This document shows, piece by piece, positions 29,045 through 37,776 of a DNA stretch of 64,000 nt. Source of the stretch: an uncultured Acidobacteriaceae bacterium (lineage in GTDB: Bacteria > Acidobacteriota > Terriglobia > Terriglobales > Acidobacteriaceae); contig CAINJJ010000001.1 of the NCBI GenBank assembly GCA_903849645.1, positions 62,001-126,000 of the forward strand, in the 5' to 3' direction. The notes beneath the pieces are model-generated. The model had not been told where the DNA came from. It did no database searches and saw nothing but the letters and a program-made list of their open reading frames with translations. The position numbers and the translations under genes were made by a program. Positions within the stretch are counted from its first letter, which is position 1, and each line of letters opens with the position of its first letter.

Positions 29045-29620
29045 ATGCCGCCCACAGCAGAGCGCGACCACTATCTTTTCGGGGCACTGGACAGCAGCGC
29101 GCGCAATCGCGTCAAGCTGAACGAAGTGAACTACGGTTTTGAGCCGCCAGAGGGCGTGTTGCTCACGTCTCTGGATTTCGCCGTGAACTGGATTCGCAAG
29201 AACTCCGTGTGGCCGCTGACTTTTGGCCTGGCCTGCTGCGCCATTGAGATGATGTCGACGGGCGCCTCACGCTACGACATTGCGCGTTTTGGGGCCGAGG
29301 TCTTTCGCCCATCGCCGCGCCAGTCGGACCTGATGATCATTGCCGGGCGTGTGTCGCAGAAGATGGCCCCCGTGATTCGCAGGCTCTATGAGCAGATGCC
29401 GGAGCCAAAGTGGGTCATCTCGATGGGGGCGTGCGCCACCTCGGGCGGCGTGTTCAACAACTATGCAGTCGTGCAGGGAGTGAACCAGGTGATTCCGGTG
29501 GATGTGTATGTGCCCGGATGTCCGCCGAGGCCTGAGCAATTGCTGTATGCGATCACTCTTTTGCAGGAGAAGATTCAGCGGGAGAAGCGGAGCCTTTTGA
29601 AGACGCTGAATGTTGGGTGA
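29045..29620 (+). CDS. nuoB: NADH-quinone oxidoreductase subunit B
   Basis: 191 residues. NuoB carries iron-sulfur cluster N2, the last electron carrier before quinone in complex I. All four cysteine ligands are present: C64 and C65 in [11 protein letters not shown]130 in GACATSGG and C159 in [12 protein letters not shown]. The upstream in-frame sequence to 28760 overlaps the previous gene and is excluded; an ATG at 28973 is a less likely start. No nuoA, nuoC or nuoD flanks it, which is unusual because nuoB normally sits in the nuo operon. Confidence 0.94.
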   Translation: MPPTAERDHYLFGALDSSARNRVKLNEVNYGFEPPEGVLLTSLDFAVNWIRKNSVWPLTFGLACCAIEMMSTGASRYDIARFGAEVFRPSPRQSDLMIIAGRVSQKMAPVIRRLYEQMPEPKWVISMGACATSGGVFNNYAVVQGVNQVIPVDVYVPGCPPRPEQLLYAITLLQEKIQREKRSLLKTLNVG

Positions 29621-29651
29621 AGAACGAGAAAGAGAAGGTCGGCGCAATATA

Positions 29652-29667
29652 GGTTACCAAGGTAACC
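29652..29667. promoter_or_regulatory. Inverted repeat, candidate operator
   Basis: GGTTACC (29652-29658), AA, GGTAACC (29661-29667). It lies 31 bases after the nuoB stop and about 50 bases upstream of a -35/-10-like pair serving the OmpA-like gene. It could be an operator or a short terminator stem; it lacks a T-tract. Confidence 0.35.
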
Positions 29668-29716
29668 CCCGCTTCCTGGCCTCAAGGGTTTACAGAGTAG
29701 TAACTTGTTGGTGAAA

Positions 29717-29745
29717 TTGTCCTCTCGGCGAAACGGACCTATGGT
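29717..29745 (+). promoter_or_regulatory. Sigma-70-like promoter for OmpA-like gene
   Basis: TTGTCC (29717-29722) and TATGGT (29740-29745) are separated by 17 bases, in an AT-richer intergenic region. The start codon of the OmpA-like gene at 29877 is about 125 bases downstream. Matches are partial (four of six in each hexamer), so this is a candidate only. Confidence 0.35.
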
Positions 29746-29876
29746 ACGTTTATTATTGCCGTGAAGACGTTTTACGACATTTTAGTTCTTCAGAGTCAGA
29801 ACAGGTCGAGCTGTGAGATTGGCTCGCAAACAGCAGTTCCCATTTGCTTTTAAGTTTGATTGCGGAGGAAAAACGC

Positions 29877-31616
29877 ATGTACTCTCGTGTTACGAAGTCA
29901 TTGAGCCGGTTTGTTGCCTTGTCCATCGTTGCATTGTTGCCGGTGGCGCTCGGCGCCCAGGACGCGGCCAAGCCGGCTGCGAAAGCCGCGGCGGGCGACT
30001 CCTCGTCCAAGTGGGACATCTTTGCGGGCTACAGCTATCTGGCGCCCAAGGGCACCGTGGATGTTCCTCAGTCCAACGGCAAGGTGGTCCCTTTCTCGTA
30101 CTCTTCAGTCAACCTCGGTGGACTGGGCAGCGTGGCGTACTTCTTCAACCGGTATGTGGGCGCGCAGGGTGAGTTTGGCCTTCATGAGTGGGGCAAGGAA
30201 AGGCCCGAAACCAACAATCCCGGCACGGAAGGCAACAACGATGGATTTACGACCCTCTCCGGCGGCCTTATCCTGCGTTATCCCACATCGGAGCTGACCC
30301 CGTTTGTCCATGCACTTGTAGGCGCGGCATTGATCGACGGCCCTGACCACAATGCATTTACCTGGGGCCCGGCGATCACCGCAGGCGGCGGAGTCGACTA
30401 CCAGACGCCCTGGTTTGACGGGCATCTGGCACTGCGTGTGGCTCAGGTGGATTACGAATACATGCATGCCGATTTTGGGCCTGGAGTCATGGGCGGGCGG
30501 GCGAATATCAATGCCATCCGTTTGAGCACGGGCTTTGTCTACCACATTGGAACGATTGCCCCGCCTCCGCCGGTGACCCTGGCGTGCGCGGCCAGCCCGA
30601 CTTCCGTGTTCCCCGGCGACCCGGTTGCCCTGACCGCGACGGCAGGCAGCCTGGATCCGAAGCTGAACGCGGTCTATAGCTGGAGCGGCGCAGGCGTGAC
30701 CGGCACCGGAGCGACGGCCTCGGTGGCCACCGCGGCGCTTGCGCCCGGCAGCTATACCGTGAAGTGCGGCGTGAAGGAAGGCAAGCCCGGCAAGGAAGGC
30801 CTGAAGCCCTGGCAGAACGCCGATGCTTCGGCGACCTTTACCGTGAAGGCGTTCGAGCCTCCGACGGCCACCTGCTCGGCCAACCCCACCGCCCTGAAGC
30901 CGGGCGACAGCAGCACGGTGACGGCGGTTGGCATCAGCCCCCAGAACCGTCCGCTGACCTACTCCTACTCGGCAGCCGCGGGCACCATCACCGGCGCCGG
31001 AACCACGGCGACCTTCTCTTCGACCGGCGCCCCCACGGGTGTTACGGCCATTACCTGCAACGTGACCGACGACAAGGGACAGACCGCGACGGCCTCGACC
31101 AACGTGACGATCACGGCCCCGTATGTGGCCCCGATTCCTCACACCCAGGCGTTGTGCTCCATCACCTTTGACAAGGACAAGAAGCGTCCGGCGCGCGTTG
31201 ACAACGAAGCCAAGGCCTGCCTGGACGAAGTTGCCCTCGACCTGCAGAAGCAGTCCGACGCCAAGGCGGTTGTGGTTGGCGATTCGACCGCTGCCGAGAA
31301 GACCCTGCCCAAGCATGCCAAGAAGCATGCCAAGCTGGAGAACTTCGCCGGCGAGCGCGCCGTCAACAGCAAGGAATACCTGGTGACCGAGAAGGGCATT
31401 GACGCTTCGCGCATCAGTGTTGCGACCGGTACCGCCGACGCGCAGAAGGTGGAAGACTACCTGGTGCCCTCGGGCGCCACGTTCTCCGCCGATGTGGCGG
31501 GAACCAGCCCGGTGGACGAGACCGTGGTGAAGCCGCAGGTGCGCAAGGCGCTGCCTGAGCGTCACCCCGCCAAGAAGGCCGCGCACAAGGCCGCGAAGCC
31601 TTCCGCAAAGAAGTAA
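29877..31616 (+). CDS. OmpA-like outer-membrane protein with two Ig-like domains
   Basis: 579 residues from ATG 29877 (GGAGGAA at ideal spacing). After a signal peptide (FVALSIVALLPVALGAQ), residues about 40-220 form an eight-strand barrel (WDIFAGYSYLAPKG, LGSVAYFFNRYVGAQGEF). Two Ig/PKD-like repeats follow, each beginning with a TCSANP/ACAASP motif and containing PGD. The C-terminus (about 425-540) has the outline of an OmpA peptidoglycan-binding domain (SITFDKDKKRPARVD, NFAGERAVNSKEYLV, GIDASRISVATG), with the usual motifs changed, and ends in a Lys/Ala tail. It probably ties the outer membrane to the cell wall. A 14-bp terminator hairpin follows. Confidence 0.82.
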   Translation: MYSRVTKSLSRFVALSIVALLPVALGAQDAAKPAAKAAAGDSSSKWDIFAGYSYLAPKGTVDVPQSNGKVVPFSYSSVNLGGLGSVAYFFNRYVGAQGEFGLHEWGKERPETNNPGTEGNNDGFTTLSGGLILRYPTSELTPFVHALVGAALIDGPDHNAFTWGPAITAGGGVDYQTPWFDGHLALRVAQVDYEYMHADFGPGVMGGRANINAIRLSTGFVYHIGTIAPPPPVTLACAASPTSVFPGDPVALTATAGSLDPKLNAVYSWSGAGVTGTGATASVATAALAPGSYTVKCGVKEGKPGKEGLKPWQNADASATFTVKAFEPPTATCSANPTALKPGDSSTVTAVGISPQNRPLTYSYSAAAGTITGAGTTATFSSTGAPTGVTAITCNVTDDKGQTATASTNVTITAPYVAPIPHTQALCSITFDKDKKRPARVDNEAKACLDEVALDLQKQSDAKAVVVGDSTAAEKTLPKHAKKHAKLENFAGERAVNSKEYLVTEKGIDASRISVATGTADAQKVEDYLVPSGATFSADVAGTSPVDETVVKPQVRKALPERHPAKKAAHKAAKPSAKK

Positions 31617-31651
31617 AAGAGCGGCCCGTTTACGGCAGCCAATCAACAAGT

Positions 31652-31683
31652 CAAGCTCCCATCCTGCAAAGGATGGGAGCTTG
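31652..31683 (+). terminator. Strong hairpin terminator after OmpA-like gene
   Basis: CAAGCTCCCATCCT (31652-31665), loop GCAA, AGGATGGGAGCTTG (31670-31683): perfect 14-bp stem, 36 bases after the stop codon. The following sequence (GCGTATAAAG) has no long T-run, so it may work as a transcript stabiliser as much as a terminator. Confidence 0.7.
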
Positions 31684-31814
31684 GCGTATAAAGAACAAGA
31701 CCCATCTTTCAGTCTCTTGAGGTTGGCCGCTTCCCCGGTCAGCCTTTTACCTTTTCACCGCTTCCTCAACCGTTGCCACCCCCTCCCCCCCGAATGCCGG
31801 GAGCCAGTTTCTTG

Positions 31815-33845
31815 ATGAATTGTTGGCAGAAGTGCCTTGATCGTTTTCAACGTGCCGGATTTACTGTTCTGGCGATCCTCCTGATTCTCATTCCCTCAGG
31901 ACAATCACAGCTTCGAGACCAGGGCGCCTGGAGCGCCGTGGGCCCCGCAGGCGGCGACGCGCGCGCATTCGCGGCGGTGCCTGGACAGCCGAGCCACCTC
32001 TACATGGGCACCACCAACAGTTGGATCTATGAGTCGATGGATCGGGGCGCGACCTGGCACCGGTTGTCCAAACTGGATGACTCGGACGATCTGATCCTGG
32101 ATCACATTGTGGTGGATGCGGCAAACCCGGCGATTCTCTACGTGGCTGCCTGGAAGGTGGACCACCCCGACGGCGGGTTGTGGGTGAGCCGCGACGCGGG
32201 GAAGACCTGGCATGGGCTGGAAGGGCTGCGCGGGCAGTCGGTGCGCGCCTTCGCGCAGGCGCCGTCAAATCCAAAAATCCTGTTTGCCGGGACGCTGGAG
32301 GGGGTGTTCCGCAGCACGGACGCCGGCGCGACCTGGGCGCAGATCAGCCCGCCGGGAAGCCGCGAGATTCACGAGGTGGAGTCGCTGGCCATTGACCCCG
32401 CAGACCCGGCAATCGTGTATGCCGGCACATGGCACCTGCCGTGGAAGACGACGGACGGCGGCGCCAACTGGCACAACATCAAGCAGGGTGTGATTGACGA
32501 TTCAGACGTTTTTTCAATCATCATCGACCCTGCGCGCCCGGCGGTTGTGTACGCAAGCGCGTGCAGCGGCATTTACCGGAGCGACAACGCCGCGGAGCTG
32601 TTCCACAAGATTCAGGGAATTCCGTCGACGGCGCGGCGGACGCGCGTGCTGAAGCAGGACCCGGTGAATCACGACGTGGTGTATGCGGGGACCACGGAAG
32701 GGCTTTACAAGACGGTGGATGGGGGCAAGACCTTCAAGCCGATGACCGGGCCGGACGTCATTGTGAACGACGTGTTTGTGGACCCGTCGGATGCCAGCCA
32801 CGTGCTGCTGGCCACAGACCGTAGCGGGGTGCTTTACAGCCGGGATGGCGCAGCCAGCTTTGGCGCGACCAACGAGGGATTCTCAGGTCGCAAGGTGGAA
32901 GCTCTGCTGGTGGACCGGACAAGCCCGGCGCGCCTTTATGCGGGCGTGGTGAACGACAAGACGTATGGCGGCGCCTTTGTCTCAACCAATGGGGGAGCAA
33001 CCTGGGACCATGTTGGCGAAGGCCTGGAGGGGCGGGATGTGTTTGCCCTGGCGCAAGGGGCGGACGGGACGGTGGTGGCCGGAACCAATCACGGCATCTT
33101 TGCGCTGGAGGCTCCCGGCGCCGATGCCCCGCAAGGCAGTTGGAGTCCGCGGAACACGATTCAAAATACGCTGGTGAACAAGTCCACGGCGCTGCGCAAA
33201 GGCAGGAAGGTGACTGTGGAAACGCGGGTAAAGGATGCTCCGCGCCAGGTGGAGGGCCAGGTCTTCGCGCTGGATCTGTCGGGCGATGCCTGGCTGGCGT
33301 CGACAACCAGCGGGCTGCTGACCAGCCGCGACAAGGGGAACACGTGGCAGGGCGGGCTGGTGATGGGCTCGAGCCAGTATGTGACCGTGGCCGCGCATGG
33401 CGCGCTGATGGCCGCGGCGCGGCGGGATGCGCTTGTGCTCTCCAGCGATGCCGGGTTGAGCTGGTCGCCGGTGGAGATTCCAATGCTCATCAGCAGAGTT
33501 TACCGCGCTGCCTTCTCATCCGATGGCACGCTGTGGCTGGGGACGCGGGAAGGCGTCTACTTCACCAGAGACCAGGGGAAGATCTGGCTGTGGATTGAGC
33601 GGCTACCGTTCCGCGACATCAACGACCTCTACTACGACGCAGGAATGGACCGGGTGCTGGTGAGCTCGAGGGGGAGTGATTTTGTGTATGGAATCGACCC
33701 CAAGGCGCTGAACTGGAAGTGGTGGCGGACGGGTTACCGGCTCTTCCAGGTGCGCGCATCGGGCGGACGGCTGCTGGCGGCCTCTCTTTATGATGGAGTG
33801 CTTGTGGAGCCGGGGGGCACGGGAGCCGTGACCGGGCAGAGGTGA
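31815..33845 (+). CDS. Secreted BNR/sortilin-type beta-propeller protein
   Basis: 676 residues from ATG 31815. Signal peptide (FTVLAILLILIPSGQSQL). The rest is built of repeating propeller blades with Asp-box-like motifs: ESMDRGATWHRL, VSRDAGKTWHGL, RSTDAGATWAQI, KTTDGGANWHNI, KTVDGGKTFKPM, STNGGATWDHV, TSRDKGNTWQGG, LSSDAGLSWSPV. Such proteins resemble YCF48/Hcf136-like photosystem-assembly factors and BNR glycosidases, but no catalytic residues of sialidases are seen. Likely a binding or scaffold protein outside the cell. Start is uncertain, as the ribosome site is weak. Confidence 0.82.
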   Translation: MNCWQKCLDRFQRAGFTVLAILLILIPSGQSQLRDQGAWSAVGPAGGDARAFAAVPGQPSHLYMGTTNSWIYESMDRGATWHRLSKLDDSDDLILDHIVVDAANPAILYVAAWKVDHPDGGLWVSRDAGKTWHGLEGLRGQSVRAFAQAPSNPKILFAGTLEGVFRSTDAGATWAQISPPGSREIHEVESLAIDPADPAIVYAGTWHLPWKTTDGGANWHNIKQGVIDDSDVFSIIIDPARPAVVYASACSGIYRSDNAAELFHKIQGIPSTARRTRVLKQDPVNHDVVYAGTTEGLYKTVDGGKTFKPMTGPDVIVNDVFVDPSDASHVLLATDRSGVLYSRDGAASFGATNEGFSGRKVEALLVDRTSPARLYAGVVNDKTYGGAFVSTNGGATWDHVGEGLEGRDVFALAQGADGTVVAGTNHGIFALEAPGADAPQGSWSPRNTIQNTLVNKSTALRKGRKVTVETRVKDAPRQVEGQVFALDLSGDAWLASTTSGLLTSRDKGNTWQGGLVMGSSQYVTVAAHGALMAAARRDALVLSSDAGLSWSPVEIPMLISRVYRAAFSSDGTLWLGTREGVYFTRDQGKIWLWIERLPFRDINDLYYDAGMDRVLVSSRGSDFVYGIDPKALNWKWWRTGYRLFQVRASGGRLLAASLYDGVLVEPGGTGAVTGQR

Positions 33846-33887
33846 GGAAAGCAGAGGCCAGGGAGCGGGGACTTACGGACTTTGGCC

Positions 33888-33903
33888 GGTGAGCCGGCTC
33901 ACC
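33888..33903. promoter_or_regulatory. Perfect 16-bp palindrome upstream of mqnE
   Basis: GGTGAGCCGGCTCACC (33888-33903) is a perfect palindrome centred 30 bases before the mqnE ATG at 33926. It is either an operator in the mqnE promoter or part of the end of the preceding gene, whose stop is 43 bases upstream. Confidence 0.4.
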
Positions 33904-33925
33904 TGAAATCCAGTATCATCGGAAT

Positions 33926-35077
33926 ATGCAGGCCGAAACCCAGCACACCCGCCAACCCATCGCCTTTCGCACGCACGACCCCCGCCTTGAGCCCATCGCC
34001 GCCAAAGTGCTGGCGGGCGAGCGGCTCGACTTCAACGATGGAGTGACGCTCTATGGCTCCTCCGACGTGCTGGCCGTGGGCTGGCTTGCGAACCATGTGC
34101 GCGAGCGGATGCACGGCGACGTGACCTATTTCAACGTCAATCGCCACATCAATCCGACCAACGTGTGCGTGGCCAACTGCCGGTTATGCGCCTTCGGCAT
34201 CAAGAAGGGAGACCCGGACGGCTACACAATGGCTCTGGAAGAGGCGTGGGAGACCGCGGCCTCGGGCTATTCAGAGGCGGTCACGGAGTTTCATATCGTC
34301 GGCGGGCTGCATCCGGATCTGCCGCTGGAGTACTTCCTGGACCTGGTAAGCGGCCTCAAGGAGCGCTTCCCCAAAGTGCATATCAAGGCCTTCACCATGG
34401 TGGAGGTGGCTTTTCTGGCGCGGCGGGCCAAGCTCACCATCGAGCAGACGCTGATCAAGATGCGCGCGGCGGGCGTGGACTCCATGCCGGGTGGCGGCGC
34501 GGAGATATTTTCCTCGCGCGTGCGGTCCATCATCTGCGACCACAAGATTGACGGCAGCGAATGGCTGGAGACGGCGCGCCTGGCGCACAAGCTGGGCTTC
34601 CGGTCCAATGCGACCATGCTTTACGGCCACATCGAGAGCGATGAAGACCGCGTGGACCACCTGCTGAAGCTGCGCGCGGTGCAGGACGAGACCGGGGGCT
34701 TTCAGACCTTCATTCCGCTGGCATTTCATCCGGAAAATACGGCGCTCGATCACCTGCCGGTGACCACGGGATTGACGGATATACGGCAGGTGGCGGTGAG
34801 CCGATTGCTGCTGGACAACTTTGCGCACATCAAGGCGTACTGGCAGATGCTGACGCCGAAGATTGGGCAGATTGCGCTGCGGTTTGGAGCCGACGACCTG
34901 GACGGAACCGTGGTGGAAGAGAAGATCTACCACGACGCCGGGGCCACGACGCCACAGGGCATGACGCGCAAGGAGCTTTGTCGCTTGATCACCGAGGCAG
35001 GGCGGGTGCCGGTGGAGCGGGATACGCTCTACCATGCCGTCACGCGCACTGAAGACAGCTTCACAGTGGCTGTATAG
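33926..35077 (+). CDS. mqnE: Aminofutalosine synthase (menaquinone pathway)
   Basis: 383 residues. A radical-SAM enzyme that joins the chorismate-derived 3-(carboxyvinyloxy)benzoate to S-adenosylmethionine to give aminofutalosine, the early step of the futalosine route to menaquinone. The [4Fe-4S] motif is CVANCRLCAF (Cys81, Cys85, Cys88). The start MQAETQHTRQ, the segment FNVNRHINPTN and the block ATMLYGHIESDEDRVDHLL are characteristic. No other mqn gene is in the window. A palindrome just upstream (33888-33903) may control it. Confidence 0.93.
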   Translation: MQAETQHTRQPIAFRTHDPRLEPIAAKVLAGERLDFNDGVTLYGSSDVLAVGWLANHVRERMHGDVTYFNVNRHINPTNVCVANCRLCAFGIKKGDPDGYTMALEEAWETAASGYSEAVTEFHIVGGLHPDLPLEYFLDLVSGLKERFPKVHIKAFTMVEVAFLARRAKLTIEQTLIKMRAAGVDSMPGGGAEIFSSRVRSIICDHKIDGSEWLETARLAHKLGFRSNATMLYGHIESDEDRVDHLLKLRAVQDETGGFQTFIPLAFHPENTALDHLPVTTGLTDIRQVAVSRLLLDNFAHIKAYWQMLTPKIGQIALRFGADDLDGTVVEEKIYHDAGATTPQGMTRKELCRLITEAGRVPVERDTLYHAVTRTEDSFTVAV

Positions 35078-35091
35078 AAAGACAGGATTCG

Positions 35092-35304
35092 ATGAGCGAT
35101 TTTGGCCCCGCCGCCCTGCTTGGACTCTGCCTGGGGTTTCTCTGGGGCACGGGCTGTTCTCTGGCAATCGTGTATTCGGTCTATCTCGGCGGCTATCGCA
35201 AAGCCGTGCAGGACTCGCTCGCGGATCCCAAGCCAAAGCGCTTCAGGGAAGCGCTCAAAAAGCTCGAGGAGCGAAGGGCGCAGGCGGCATCTCCGCATCG
35301 CTGA
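35092..35304 (+). CDS. Small membrane protein of unknown function
   Basis: 70 residues. One hydrophobic segment (ALLGLCLGFLWGTGCSLAIVYSVYL) is followed by a basic, helical tail (FREALKKLEERRAQ). Starts 14 bases after the mqnE stop with AGGA upstream, so it is likely co-transcribed with mqnE. No family recognised. The plus-strand start is credible because the segment is compact and bounded by a stop before the convergent amidohydrolase. Confidence 0.6.
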   Translation: MSDFGPAALLGLCLGFLWGTGCSLAIVYSVYLGGYRKAVQDSLADPKPKRFREALKKLEERRAQAASPHR

Positions 35305-35333
35305 TTGTCTCCTGGTCCTGTTGGCCACAGGCC

Positions 35334-36629
35334 CTAAGGACGCACGATTCGGCCGCCTTTCATCACAAAACTCACGCGCTCGGTGACCGAGATGTCGTCG
35401 ACGGGATTGCCGGGAACGGCGATGATGTCAGCGTAGAATCCGGGCTTGAGCTGGCCGATCTGGCCCTCCCAGCCGAGGAGCCGCGCGCCCTCGATCAAGT
35501 CGGCCCGCAGTGCGGCCAGGGGCTTCATGCCGTAGCGGACCATGAGGGTGAGTTCGCGCGCCTGGGTGCTGTGGGGAAACGGACCCACGTCCGAGCCCAC
35601 GGCGAAGGGGATGCCGGCGGCGAGCTGGCGCTTGAACTCGCGAATCTTGACATCGAGGAGAGCCTGCTCCCGCGCCGCCGCGGCGGCTGTTGCGGCGTGG
35701 GCCGCGAAGTACTCGAAGATGGTGAACGTGGGCACGGCGGGGATGTGCTTTTCGCGCATCAGGCGCATGGTTTCGTCGCTGAGCTGGGTGGCGTGTTCGA
35801 TGGAGGCGACGCCCGCCTGGGCGGCGTAGAGCGTTCCCGGCTCGCCCTGGGCATGGACGGCGACCACGACGCCGAGACGGAGCGCCTCCGCTACCGCGGC
35901 AGTGAGCTGGGCGGCGGTGTACTGATACGGCGTATGCAACTGGCCATCGGCGACCTTGTCGGGGCCTGTTTCATAGATCTTGGCGAAGTCCGAGCCCTGC
36001 TTGTGCTGCTCGCGCATGACCTCAACGAGTTGTTCGACGGTGTTGGCGTAGTCGGCGTTGGAGAGCACGTGCTGGGCTGGGTTGTAGCGGTTGGCGTCCT
36101 CATGGCCGCCGAGGATGTCAATGGCGTTGCCGCTGACGCGCAGGCGCGGGCCGGGGATGAGTCCCTGGTCGATGGCGTTGCGGATGGCGGTGTCGGCGGA
36201 GCCGGCGCCTTCGGTGCCCATGTCGCGCTCAGCGGTGAACCCGGCCATGAGGTCGGCGCGGGCGGCATCGGCGGCCAGCAGGGTGCGCCAGGGGACGGAC
36301 TCTTCGACGGTCTGCAGGTCTTCAGCGCCGGGGTGGAGGAAGAGATGGATGTGCGCGTCGATGAGCCCGGGCAGCAGGGTGGTATCGCCGAGGTCGAAGA
36401 TGCGCGCGCCCGCTGGGTGGTCAACCGAAGCGCCGACGGCGCGGATGCGGTCGCCCTCCACGAGGACTTCGCCGGGCTGGAGGAGTACCCCCGTATCGAC
36501 CTGCAGCAGGCGTGCGGCGTGGAGGACGATGGGAACGGAAGCCGGGTTCTGGGCTTGCGCCGGGAAGTGCAAGAACGCGGCGGCCGCAAGTGAGGTCAGC
36601 AGGCGAAGGCGTACAAAAGAAATTCGCAT
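35334..36629 (-). CDS. Secreted metal-dependent amidohydrolase
   Basis: 431 residues with a signal peptide (LLTSLAAAAFLHFPAQAQ). It belongs to the imidazolonepropionase/prolidase-like amidohydrolases: metal ligands DAHIHLF, the Lys-bearing DFAKIYETGPDK segment, VHAQGE, IEHATQL and GSDVGPF, plus the small N- and C-terminal beta-sandwich (GQLKPGFYADIIAVPGNPVDD). Such enzymes often hydrolyse dipeptides or cyclic amides; the substrate is unknown. It is divergent from the oxidoreductase at 36710. Confidence 0.88.
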   Translation of the reverse strand: MRISFVRLRLLTSLAAAAFLHFPAQAQNPASVPIVLHAARLLQVDTGVLLQPGEVLVEGDRIRAVGASVDHPAGARIFDLGDTTLLPGLIDAHIHLFLHPGAEDLQTVEESVPWRTLLAADAARADLMAGFTAERDMGTEGAGSADTAIRNAIDQGLIPGPRLRVSGNAIDILGGHEDANRYNPAQHVLSNADYANTVEQLVEVMREQHKQGSDFAKIYETGPDKVADGQLHTPYQYTAAQLTAAVAEALRLGVVVAVHAQGEPGTLYAAQAGVASIEHATQLSDETMRLMREKHIPAVPTFTIFEYFAAHAATAAAAAREQALLDVKIREFKRQLAAGIPFAVGSDVGPFPHSTQARELTLMVRYGMKPLAALRADLIEGARLLGWEGQIGQLKPGFYADIIAVPGNPVDDISVTERVSFVMKGGRIVRP

Positions 36630-36709
36630 GGCTAAAACTATGGCGCATGGGGACAGGGTTGTCGAGGGCGGAAGCCCGCAAGGGCCGCGCGCGGTTTATG
36701 ATTTCCAGC

Positions 36710-37720
36710 ATGTCCAGACTGCTCCGCTGGGGAGTTCTCAGCACCGCCAACATCGGCATCAAGAAGGTTTTGCCTGCGATGCAGCAGGGCCAGTACACCC
36801 GTGTGGATGCCATCGCCTCGCGGGACATCGAGAAGGCCAGGGTCGCGGCTAAGGCGCTGGGGATTGCCAAAGCCTACGGCTCCTATGAGGAGTTGCTGGC
36901 CGACCCGGAGATCGACGCAATCTACAACCCGCTGCCCAACCAGATGCATGTGCCGTGGACCATCAAGGCGGCCGAAGCCGGCAAGCACGTGCTCTGCGAG
37001 AAGCCGCTGAGCATGACCACGGCGGAGGCGAAGACGCTGCTGGCGGTCCGCGCCCGGACCGGCGTCAAGATCGGCGAGGCGTTCATGATTCGCAGCTATC
37101 CGCAGTGGCTGCGGGTGCGGGCGTTGCTGGACGAAGGGCGCATCGGGGAGTTGCGCTCGGTTGGCGGATTCTTCAGCTATTTCAACAACGACCCGGGGAA
37201 CATTCGCAACCAGGTGGAGTGCGGCGGCGGAGGGCTGATGGATATCGGCTGCTACCTGATTCACGCCTCGCGGTACGCCTTCCGGGGCGAGCCGAGCCGT
37301 GTGGTGGGGCTGATCGACCGAGACCCGGAGTTCCATACCGACCGGCTGGCTTCGGCGATTCTCGACTTTCCGGGCGGGCAGTCCATTTTCACGTGCAGCA
37401 TGCAACTGGTCCCTTACCAGCGGATCCACCTTTTCGGCACCAGGGGGCGCATCGAGATCGAGATTCCGTTCAACGCGCCGCCGGACCGGCCAACGCGCAT
37501 CTTCATTGACGAGAGCGGCGACCTGTTCGGCGGCGGCATCACGACGGAGACTTTCCCGGTGTGCGATCAGTACACGCTCCAGGGGGATGCGTTTTCGAGA
37601 GCGGTGCTTGAGGGCGGGGAGGTGCCGGTCCCGCTGGAAGACGCGATCGGCAACATGGCGGCGATCGAGGCGGTCTTCCGGTCGGCGGCTTCAGGCCGCT
37701 GGGAGACGCCGGAGAGTTGA
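36710..37720 (+). CDS. Gfo/Idh/MocA-family oxidoreductase
   Basis: 336 residues from ATG 36710 (an ATG at 36698 is also in frame). Rossmann NAD(P)-binding start WGVLSTANIGIKKVLPAM, and the conserved ... HVLCEKPLSM motif with the catalytic-type Lys, then GGGGLMDIGCYLIHASRY. The family oxidises or reduces sugars and cyclitols. It stands just before an MFS transporter and L-rhamnonate dehydratase, so a role in deoxy-sugar acid or related catabolism is likely, though exact substrate is not known. Confidence 0.88.
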   Translation: MSRLLRWGVLSTANIGIKKVLPAMQQGQYTRVDAIASRDIEKARVAAKALGIAKAYGSYEELLADPEIDAIYNPLPNQMHVPWTIKAAEAGKHVLCEKPLSMTTAEAKTLLAVRARTGVKIGEAFMIRSYPQWLRVRALLDEGRIGELRSVGGFFSYFNNDPGNIRNQVECGGGGLMDIGCYLIHASRYAFRGEPSRVVGLIDRDPEFHTDRLASAILDFPGGQSIFTCSMQLVPYQRIHLFGTRGRIEIEIPFNAPPDRPTRIFIDESGDLFGGGITTETFPVCDQYTLQGDAFSRAVLEGGEVPVPLEDAIGNMAAIEAVFRSAASGRWETPES

Positions 37721-37776
37721 GCTGGTCGCGGCGGCAGCGCTTTTCTGTGCGCACCGCGGGGCCTGTATAGTGGGGA

